Assembly (NCBI GenBank): GCA_029907205.1
Contig: JARYMI010000005.1
Coordinates: 1-57,881 of the forward strand
Direction: 5' to 3'
DNA length: 57,881 bases
DNA from: Clostridiales bacterium
GTDB lineage: Bacteria; Acidobacteriota; Aminicenantia; Aminicenantales; UBA8522
Both the position numbers and the translations under genes were made by a program. The notes beneath the pieces are model-generated. The model was given only the letters and a program-made list of their open reading frames with translations, searched no databases and was not told the DNA's origin. Numbering within the stretch: the stretch's first letter is position 1; the number at the start of each line of letters is the position of its first letter. Below are positions 35,475-42,236 of this stretch, piece after piece.

Positions 35475-36154
35475 TCCAACCGTCGTCGGCAATTATGAGT
35501 CACGACTCCAAAGATGTCAAGGACGGCTTGAGAGCGCGGGGATACGTCCCTGAGGCCGTTCGCGGCGCCTAAAGAGCCGGAAATCACCCGGACCTCTTGT
35601 CCCGGATAGAGAGAAAATCATGCTCTGCTTTCCGGCGCTTTCCCCGGTGGGCATTGGCGTAGAGGCCGGCAGACCTGGCCCTCTTTCTCCGAGAAAGACA
35701 ACCTTTCCAGGGAAAGCAGCGGACGGCGGATGTACTTGCCTACCCGCTCGGCTTCTTTCCTGGTCTGAGCCCTGAACTTGCTGTGGACCGAGAAGCCCGA
35801 GTAGCGCCAGCCTGCGATCTTTTCCACCAGGGCCTTTAAGATGAGCTCATGGCGGAGGAACAAAGCGAAGACCGGTCGAAATAGTGAAAGAGCACGCGGT
35901 AGAGGACCGTGCGCTCGGGATGCCGAGGACGATAGACTCCGGCCATGGCAAGAGCCATAAATCAAGAAACGCGCCAACCGCATGGATATGACCGCGTCCT
36001 CCTGGAAACACACGATCAAGCCCGGCCCGCGTAGAGTCATTCAGTTAGAAAACGTTAACCGGCGCTAACGCTTGACCAGGAGAATGGAAACGAGCGGAGA
36101 CGATCCTAAAAAAATTATAGGAACTTGCTTTTCTGCTGTGCTGGCCGAGTGAGT
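35475..36154 (-). mobile_element. IS91-like transposase relic, copy B
   Basis: The minus strand from ATG at 35946 reads [20 protein letters not shown], the IS91 transposase start. After a frameshift and deletion near 35870 it continues in another frame as FRAQTRKEAERVGKYI, then RPLLSLERLSFSEKEGQV, which belongs to the middle-to-late part of the family. It is interrupted and inactive. The flank at 35475-35540 resembles the 3' flank of copy A. GCTGGCCGAGTGAGT at 36140-36154 recurs at 53317-53331 and may be the other end. The 990 bases between pmbA and the S9 peptidase hold no other gene. Confidence 0.65.
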
Positions 36155-36317
36155 CTCTTTATCTGAATATATCTACGCCACAGTTAAGAAAACGCAGCTT
36201 GAGCGGCTCCCGCCCTGCCTAATTTGACTTTGATTTCAGCGGGATTTATAGTAGCTTTTTTCAAATTCAAAGACGGCGATCCGCGCCGGAAATAATCCAT
36301 AGAGGAGGATTGAGATC

Positions 36318-38363
36318 ATGAAGCGACCTGCATTTTTTCTGGTCCTGGTTGTCCTGGCCATCGCGCTTGGACAGGCTTGGCCCTGGGCTGAACAGCCGGC
36401 CAAGCGGCCGGTCAAGATTGATGACTTCGCCCGCCTGAGGTCTGTGGGCGATCCCCAGCTCTCTCCCGACGGAAAATGGGTGGCTTACACGGTGGGCACG
36501 ATCGACCTGGAAAAAGACAAACGCGACACGGATCTTTGGATGGTGAGCTGGGACGGGGGAGAAGAGATCCGGTTGACCTCGAGCCCGGACGGCGAAAGCC
36601 GGCCGCGTTGGAGCCCGGACAACCGCTATCTCGCTTTCCTCGCCTCGAGAGGGGATGAGGAGCAGAAAAAGAAAGGAGCGCAGGTCTGGCTTCTCGACCG
36701 GCGTGGCGGCGAAGCCCAGCAGTTGACAGACGTCAAGGGCGGTGTCTCCGATTACGCCTGGTCGCCTGACGGGAAAAAGCTTGTCCTCGTCGTCAACGAC
36801 CCGGACCCCAACGACGAGCCCGAAAAGAAAGAAGGCTGGAAACGGAAGACCAAGCCTCCGATTGTGATTGATAGGTATCATTTCAAACAAGATCGCCAGG
36901 GATATCTTGGCAACTTGCATGAACATCTTTGGGTGTTCGACCTCGAAACACGCAAGGGAGAAGCGATCACATCAGGCCCTTACGATGAACGGTCCCCGGC
37001 CTGGTCTCCGGACGGGAAGCAAATCGCCTTCGTAAGCAAGCGCGCTCCCGAGCCCGACCGTTCGGGCGATACCAACGTTTATGTCATCGAGGCCAGGGCT
37101 GGAGCCGAGCCGCGGCAGGTGACGACCTTCGCGGGGCCCGACGGAGGCCAGCCGGCCTGGAGTCCGGATGGGCAATGGATCGCCTTCCTTCAGGGAGATG
37201 AGCCGCGGTTCTACGCTTACCATCTGAACAAGTTGGCCATCGTCCCGGCGTCCGGGGGAGCGGCCCGGGTATTGACGGCCGCCCTCGACCGGGCCGTGGA
37301 CAGCCCGTTCAGTTGGATGGCGGATGGGAAGTCTTTGGTTTTTATCGTTGAGGACGACAGGGCCGGCTATGTCGCCCGGATACCCGCAAGTGGAGGAGAA
37401 GTTGAAAAACTCACAGGAGGGCGTCGGGTGGTGTCGTCGCTCAGCCTGGGAAGCGACGGGAAAACCGCGCTCCTCATGTCGACGGCCACCGCGCTTCCGG
37501 AAGTCCACGCCCTCGAGAATGGCGCCTTTCGCCGGCTGAGCCATCAGAACGACGCCTGGCTCTCCGAAGTCGATCTCGGGACGACTGAAGATTTCACCTC
37601 AAAGAGCAAGGACGGCACGGTGGTCAACAGCCTCCTGACAAAACCGGCTGGGTTCAAGCCCAGACAGAAGTATCCGTTGCTTCTCTCCATTCACGGAGGA
37701 CCCAACGGCCAGGACGAGCATTCGTTCAGCTTCGACCACGAGCTTTTTGCGGCCGAGGGCTATGTCGTGCTCGCTGTGAATTACCGGGGAAGCTCGGGGC
37801 GGGGCTCTGCCTTCCAGAAAGCGATCTATGGCGATTGGTGCCATAAAGAGGTGATCGACCTCATCGGAGCCGTGGACGAAGCCATCCGCGTCGGAGTCGC
37901 CGACCCCGAAAGGTTGGGCCTCGGCGGCTGGAGCTATGGGGGAATCCTGACGGATGCCACGATCGCCGTTGACCAGCGTTTCAAAGCCGGAGTGAGCGGC
38001 GCCGGGTCTTCGCTCCAGCTGACCATGTACGGCACCGACCAGTACATCCTTCAGTATGAGACAGAGCTCGAGCCACCGTGGAAGGGCCTGGAGCCGTGGC
38101 TCAAAGTGTCGTGGGCGTTCCTCCATGCCGACCGGATCAAGACGCCGACGCTTTTCATGTGCGGCGAGAAAGACTTTAATGTGCCGATCGCCGGAAGCGA
38201 GCAGATGTACCAGGCGCTTAAGAGCCGCGGCATCGACACTCAGCTCATCGTCTACCCGGGCCAGTTCCACGGGATCACGATGCCGAGTTATGTGCGCGAC
38301 CGCTACGAGCGGCGCCTGGCCTGGTACAACAAGTACCTCAAACCGGCCGGCCAGCCGGGCTAA
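36318..38363 (+). CDS. Exported S9 family peptidase
   Basis: A 681-residue secreted serine peptidase. A signal peptide (FFLVLVVLAIALGQAWPWA) comes first, then a TolB/DPP-IV-like beta-propeller of repeated SPDGKWVAY and SPDGKKLVLV blades to about residue 410, then an alpha/beta-hydrolase domain. Catalytic residues are visible: Ser in GGWSYGG near 539, Asp in CGEKDFNVP near 618 and His in GQFHGI near 651, with HGGPNG as the oxyanion motif. GAGGAGG precedes the ATG. It differs from the lipoprotein S9 peptidase at 4-5.9 kb in lacking a lipobox. Likely role: extracytoplasmic oligopeptide degradation. Confidence 0.9.
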   Translation: MKRPAFFLVLVVLAIALGQAWPWAEQPAKRPVKIDDFARLRSVGDPQLSPDGKWVAYTVGTIDLEKDKRDTDLWMVSWDGGEEIRLTSSPDGESRPRWSPDNRYLAFLASRGDEEQKKKGAQVWLLDRRGGEAQQLTDVKGGVSDYAWSPDGKKLVLVVNDPDPNDEPEKKEGWKRKTKPPIVIDRYHFKQDRQGYLGNLHEHLWVFDLETRKGEAITSGPYDERSPAWSPDGKQIAFVSKRAPEPDRSGDTNVYVIEARAGAEPRQVTTFAGPDGGQPAWSPDGQWIAFLQGDEPRFYAYHLNKLAIVPASGGAARVLTAALDRAVDSPFSWMADGKSLVFIVEDDRAGYVARIPASGGEVEKLTGGRRVVSSLSLGSDGKTALLMSTATALPEVHALENGAFRRLSHQNDAWLSEVDLGTTEDFTSKSKDGTVVNSLLTKPAGFKPRQKYPLLLSIHGGPNGQDEHSFSFDHELFAAEGYVVLAVNYRGSSGRGSAFQKAIYGDWCHKEVIDLIGAVDEAIRVGVADPERLGLGGWSYGGILTDATIAVDQRFKAGVSGAGSSLQLTMYGTDQYILQYETELEPPWKGLEPWLKVSWAFLHADRIKTPTLFMCGEKDFNVPIAGSEQMYQALKSRGIDTQLIVYPGQFHGITMPSYVRDRYERRLAWYNKYLKPAGQPG

Positions 38364-38475
38364 TCACTTGGCGAAATATCCGGCCCGGTGGGTGATTCTA
38401 TAGTCACCATTCTTGACTTCGCATGAGAAAATCAAGTATCTGAGGGCCGTCTTTTTTCAGAGAAGCAAAATATCC

Positions 38476-38505
38476 TTGACGAAGGATTATCGATAAATGT
38501 ATACT
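38476..38505 (+). promoter_or_regulatory. Sigma-70-like promoter of the Phd/VapC pair
   Basis: TTGACG (38476-38481) and TATACT (38500-38505) are separated by 18 bases. The -10 box overlaps an in-frame ATG at 38497, so that codon cannot be the start of a transcript from this promoter. This supports the GTG at 38539 as the antitoxin start. Confidence 0.55.
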
Positions 38506-38538
38506 TTAATTGAAAACTTAGTAAGGAAGAGCGAGGCC

Positions 38539-38787
38539 GTGAAAGCGACATTCTTGGACCTGCGCAAAAAATCGCGGGATATCGTCCGGGCTTTGGACCA
38601 GAATCAATCAGTGACCCTGTTTTACCGGGGCAAGGAGAAGGGCGTAATCGTCCCCGTTTCGAAGCCCTCCGAAAAACGAATTCCCGTCATCCGCCATCGG
38701 GCCTTCGGGATGTGGCGGGATCGGGCCGACATGAGGGACGTTCGCCGCGCCGTGGCCAGACTTCGGAAAGCCCGCCATGCTTTATGA
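38539..38787 (+). CDS. Phd/VapB-like antitoxin
   Basis: An 82-residue antitoxin. From the GTG at 38539 it reads VKATFLDLRKKSRDIVRAL followed by VTLFYRGKEKGVIVP, the standard prevent-host-death-type N-terminal DNA-binding fold. An in-frame ATG at 38497 would add 14 residues but coincides with the likely -10 box. The basic C-terminal half should wrap the toxin. It overlaps the VapC gene by 11 bases. Antitoxins of this type repress their own promoter. Confidence 0.75.
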   Translation: MKATFLDLRKKSRDIVRALDQNQSVTLFYRGKEKGVIVPVSKPSEKRIPVIRHRAFGMWRDRADMRDVRRAVARLRKARHAL

Positions 38788-39154
38788 CACGGACATCCTC
38801 ATCTGGGTTTTGAGGGGAAACGCCCGGGCGGCCCGGCTCGTCGATGATGATGCCGGTCGAACCGTCTCTCTCATCAATTATATGGAGCTTCTCCAAGGCG
38901 CCTTCGGTCGGAGAGAAGCGCGTCTTATCAAGTCTTTTCTCACAGAGTGCGGGTTTATGATACTCCCCTTAACCGAGAACATCGGCCATCGGGCTTCGAT
39001 CTACATGGAAGAATTCAGCCTTTCCTCCGGCCTGAGGGTGGCGGATGCGCTGATCGCGGCCACCGCCGCCGAGAATCGTCTGCCGCTTTGTACCGGCGAC
39101 GCCCGGCATTTCCGGAGTATCCGCGAACTGGAGCTTTCGATCTTCCGGCCTTAA
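38777..39154 (+). CDS. vapC: VapC-type PIN-domain toxin
   Basis: A 125-residue PIN-domain endoribonuclease. The catalytic acidic residues are in place: LYDTDILIWVL (Asp4, Asp6), YMELLQG (Glu), GLRVADALIAATA (Asp) and CTGDARHF (Asp). The length is normal. VapC toxins cleave tRNA or rRNA when free of antitoxin. It overlaps the antitoxin gene and lies near the IS4-type element and a second, decayed toxin-antitoxin pair. Confidence 0.88.
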   Translation: MLYDTDILIWVLRGNARAARLVDDDAGRTVSLINYMELLQGAFGRREARLIKSFLTECGFMILPLTENIGHRASIYMEEFSLSSGLRVADALIAATAAENRLPLCTGDARHFRSIRELELSIFRP

Positions 39155-39227
39155 GGGACGGCCGGGTTTTGCACCCTTTCAAGTCCTCTCAGTTGACTTG
39201 AGTCTCGGTCCGGACCCGGCGCTGGGC

Positions 39228-40070
39228 CTATTCGGCGCACTTGACCGAGCAGCCGTAGGGTTTGGTCGCAGGCGTGGGCTTTGCTTCTTTAATTTCTATA
39301 ATATTTATAAATTTTATAAGAATTAGCGGAGTCTGGGGTTTCGTCCGTCCGGCCGCCTTCGGTCCGGACGTTTTTTCGATCCAGCTGCAGAGGCCGAGGA
39401 GCATATTCAGCTCCCATGAGGTCAGACCGGCCCGACCGACGAGCCGCTTGAGGTGCCGTCCGATCTCGGCCGCAAGGTCCTTGTCCCCTTTGCGGACGTA
39501 TCCCAGCGCCTTCAAGGCTTTGGGGATGCCCCGGAAGAGCCGCTGGACCTCACGATTTTCCGCCAGAGGAAGCGGCTTCTGCCGGACCCTGGGGCGGCGC
39601 AGCTCATAGGCGACGATCATGACGCTCTGGGCCAGGTTCAGAGATGGAAAGGCGGGATGGGTGGGAATGGTCAGAACGAGCCCGCACTCTTCAAGTTCCC
39701 GATTGGTCAGGCCGGTGTGCTCGTTCTCGAAGAGGATGGCCACGCGGTTTGAAGCGGCAGCCTCGGCGATCCGCCGGGCCGCCTGCCGGACGTCCATGAC
39801 CGGCCCGCGCCGGCTTCCCAGCCGCCGCGTTGTCCCGACGATCAGGGCCTTTCGGGCAATCGCCGCCTGGAATGTCCGATACACCTTGGCCCGCTCGAGG
39901 ACATCCCTGGCCTGGCAGGCCATCGCCCGGGCTTCCTCGGTCAGGTAGGGGACAGGATTGACCAGTTCCAGCTTGCGGAAACCCATGTTCTTGATCGCCC
40001 GGGCCGCGCCGGCGATATTCCCGGCCTGGTTTTCATGGTGGCCGTCTGTTGCCTCCGTATGGGTTATCAC
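39228..40070 (-). CDS. trmJ: TrmJ/TrmH-like tRNA 2'-O-methyltransferase, apparently N-truncated
   Basis: A 280-residue SPOUT methyltransferase. Family motifs: ENQAGNIAGAARAIKNMGF, then IVGTTRRLGSRRG, VAILFENEHTGLTN (motif 2) and LNLAQSVMIVAYEL (motif 3, the knotted SAM site). The first hydrophobic beta-strand that normally precedes (P/E)xNxGNI is missing: the reading from the GTG at 40070 gives only a polar stretch (THTEATDGHH). The IS4-type element begins 10 bases upstream of this start. The gene therefore seems to have lost its original 5' end to the insertion. The SAM-knot motifs remain, so activity is uncertain. The C-terminal tail is longer than usual and carries a hydrophobic LILIKFINIIEI segment. 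Confidence 0.65.
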   Translation of the reverse strand: MITHTEATDGHHENQAGNIAGAARAIKNMGFRKLELVNPVPYLTEEARAMACQARDVLERAKVYRTFQAAIARKALIVGTTRRLGSRRGPVMDVRQAARRIAEAAASNRVAILFENEHTGLTNRELEECGLVLTIPTHPAFPSLNLAQSVMIVAYELRRPRVRQKPLPLAENREVQRLFRGIPKALKALGYVRKGDKDLAAEIGRHLKRLVGRAGLTSWELNMLLGLCSWIEKTSGPKAAGRTKPQTPLILIKFINIIEIKEAKPTPATKPYGCSVKCAE

Positions 40071-40083
40071 TTTATCACACAGG

Positions 40084-40178
40084 AGTTACCCCAAAAATAG
40101 GGACTGATTTTCGCTAACTCATTGCATTTCTGCCAGATACATTAATTTTAATCTGGAAGGGCTAAATTTGGGGTAACT
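40084..40178. repeat. Nested hairpins in the left end of the IS
   Basis: AGTTACCCCAAA (40084-40095) is repeated inverted and perfectly at 40167-40178. Inside that loop CCAGAT (40133-40138) pairs with ATCTGG (40151-40156). In several IS elements such structures hide the transposase start from transcripts that enter from outside. That function is inference. Confidence 0.55.
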
Positions 40179-40253
40179 TTTTAGATACAATGCGGTCTCC
40201 AACAAAAAATCAACGGAGACTCTCACGATGAGAGTTTCCAGAGGAGACCTCAC

Positions 40254-41513
40254 ATGGATTGCGCCAGAATCGCCGCCAAATTGCGAGAGCAAATCGTTCA
40301 ATTTTCGGGGGAACTTTCTTCGGGGCTTTCGAAGGTTGTGCGTCGGTTTATTGCGGAGATGATTTATGGGATTCAGGCGCGGCAATCGATGCGCTTGACA
40401 GAAGTTTCGCGGGCCTTAGGAGAGAAGGTCTCGGTCAAGAAGAGCGTGGAGCGTTTGTCACGGCAGTTGGGGCGGTGGTGGTTATGGGAGAAACTTCAGG
40501 AGGGCCTTTTGCGGATGGGGGCGCGGCGGATTGGGGAAGCCACTCTTTTAATTTTGGACATTTCTGATTTGAGTAAGAAGTATGCGAAGAGAATGGAGTA
40601 TATGGCGACAGTGCGGGACGGGAGTGAGAAGTGTGAGGGCCTGGGGTATTGGACGCTGGAGGTGATCGGGACGGAGGTTTCGAATCCCCGGGTGATCCCT
40701 CTTTACGGACGGCTTTATTCGCACCGAGCGCCGGATTATCAGAGCGAGAATGTGGAGATCGAGCAGGCCATCCGGGAGGTCTCAGAGGCGACACAGAAGC
40801 GCGGGGTGTGGGTTTTAGATCGGGGTGGGGATCGTCGGCAACTATTTAATTATCTACTAGATAGGAAGCTTCAGTTTATCGTCCGTCTGATGGGCGGTCG
40901 ACATCTGGAGAGTGAAGGAGGGAAGAGTTCAGCCTTTGAGTTAGCCCAGGACTGCTCGACGTTGTTTGTGGAATATATCGTCAAGGAAGAGGCCAAACAA
41001 GAGAGGCCCTTGCGCCTTGAGGTGAGATACCGGAAAGTGCGGCTTCCTGGACGCAGAGAGTTATTGACTCTGGTGGTGGTCCGAGGATTAGGTCAAGAGC
41101 CGCTGATGCTGCTAACGAGCCTTGCGCTCAAACGCAGTCGCAAGTCCGTCTGGCATGTGGTGGCGGCCTATTTCAGTCGCTGGGGGGTGGAAGAGACCAT
41201 CCGCTTTCTCAAACAGAGTTATCAGCTGGAGGATATTCGGGTTCTGAGCTATGTGAGGCTGCAGAACATGATGGCGTTGCTGATGGCGGTGGCTTACTTC
41301 ACCTCCGCTTACTTAGGAGTGAAGTTGAGGTTGCGCGTTTTAATGCGCCACATGCTCCGGGCGGCGCGGCGGGTCTTTGGGGTTCCGGATTTTCGCCTCT
41401 ATGCTTTAGCCGATGGAATCAAACACTTCTTGTTCAGCCGACCGAAGGCCCTAAGAATAGATCTGCCACCGCCTAGACCTCGCTTCGTGCAAATACTTCT
41501 TTTCGATCCTTAA
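40254..41513 (+). CDS. IS4-family DDE transposase
   Basis: A 419-residue transposase. The DDE triad is visible: the first Asp in LILDISDLSKKY near 102, the second in WVLDRGGDRRQLF near 192, and the Glu within YFSRWGVEETIRFLK, which fits the IS4 YREK signature (Y-x2-R-x3-E-x6-K). GAGGAG lies seven bases before the ATG. The frame is uninterrupted and the ends of the element are intact, so it could still be active. Confidence 0.9.
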   Translation: MDCARIAAKLREQIVQFSGELSSGLSKVVRRFIAEMIYGIQARQSMRLTEVSRALGEKVSVKKSVERLSRQLGRWWLWEKLQEGLLRMGARRIGEATLLILDISDLSKKYAKRMEYMATVRDGSEKCEGLGYWTLEVIGTEVSNPRVIPLYGRLYSHRAPDYQSENVEIEQAIREVSEATQKRGVWVLDRGGDRRQLFNYLLDRKLQFIVRLMGGRHLESEGGKSSAFELAQDCSTLFVEYIVKEEAKQERPLRLEVRYRKVRLPGRRELLTLVVVRGLGQEPLMLLTSLALKRSRKSVWHVVAAYFSRWGVEETIRFLKQSYQLEDIRVLSYVRLQNMMALLMAVAYFTSAYLGVKLRLRVLMRHMLRAARRVFGVPDFRLYALADGIKHFLFSRPKALRIDLPPPRPRFVQILLFDP

Positions 41514-41607
41514 AAAATTTTGGGGTAACTCCTGAAGATTTCTAATATTGACCGTCTCTTGAAAATGGAATAGACTGAATTTATAAGAAGACTTAGAGTG
41601 GGAGGCC

Positions 41608-41865
41608 TTTGGCAAAATCTACCCTGGAGAAAACAGAATCGCCCTTGACTTAGAAAGGCTCCTCCACAAAGACGTTGACGTTATTGTTCTCAACAGGGCA
41701 TAAGCCATCCTCGCTGATGAAGTTATCAGAAGGGGTAAGCCCATCATCGTTAAAAATAAAGGCTTATTCCTGGATTTCCTTTGGCTCATCAGTGATGAAG
41801 CTGAGTACGTCAGAAACTGGCTCGAATCCTATTATCGGGAGAAAAGGATTGGATCAAACCGATAA
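41608..41865 (+). pseudogene. MntA-type nucleotidyltransferase antitoxin remnant
   Basis: The frame from 41608 reads GKIYPGENRIALDLERLL, then DVDVIVLNRA, a stop TAA (41701-41703), then AILADEVIRRGKPIIVKNKG and the tail DEAEYVRNWLESYYREKR. This is the second half of an MntA-like minimal nucleotidyltransferase, antitoxin of HepT. The catalytic first half (GSxxxG...DxD) is missing, its 5' end abuts the IS4-type element, and there is one in-frame stop. The gene is dead. Confidence 0.7.
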
Positions 41866-42155
41866 AGCTAAAATCATTCCCCATCAACGCAACTTTAGAT
41901 ATTTCCAAGATTTTCTTTGCTGCTAAAGGTGAAGAAATCCCAGAGACTTCGCGTGAAATCCTCTTTAAAATTGGGTCGGAGATTTACAGAACGGAAAAGG
42001 AAGCTGAACAATTCTCTGAACTGGCAAAAATCAGGAATACTCTTGCCTACCGGTATCTCGACATAAAGTGGAACGACATAAAAAGATTTTTTCAAATCGG
42101 TGCCCGACTTTACCCGCTTTTTTTTGAGCATATAAGGAATCAAATCAAATTCTAA
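41842..42155 (+). pseudogene. HepT (DUF86/HEPN) toxin remnant
   Basis: The frame read through to TAA at 42153-42155 encodes LKSFPINATLDISKIFFAAK, then GEEIPETSREILFKIG, ELAKIRNTLAYRYLDIKW and an end NQIKF. This is a HepT-type HEPN ribonuclease toxin without its N-terminal ~30 residues and without a usable start. The RNxxxH active-site motif reads RNTLAY: the essential His is Tyr, a single C-to-T change (CAC to TAC). It overlaps the mntA remnant. With its antitoxin broken, loss of the RNase site may have been what let the cell survive. Confidence 0.7.
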
Positions 42156-42236
42156 CACTCCCGTCAGGAAATCGCCGCACAGTTTTGTCCTTCGTGAAGA
42201 CAAAAGGACCTTAGAGGACAATGGGCTCTCTGGTAC

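Larger units (their letters stand above)
40080..41534 (+). mobile_element. IS4-family insertion sequence, complete
   Basis: A 1455-base element bounded by perfect 17-base inverted repeats: CAGGAGTTACCCCAAAA at 40080-40096 and its complement at 41518-41534. It contains one intact transposase gene. No target-site duplication is seen: the flanks read ATCACA on the left and AAGATT on the right. This suggests that a later deletion or rearrangement took away at least one flank. Both neighbouring genes lack their 5' ends. Confidence 0.88.

Noticed and set aside
42187..42209. Hairpin GTCCTT/AAGGAC as terminator of the M14 gene
   Set aside because: Only six base pairs and no T run in the required direction.
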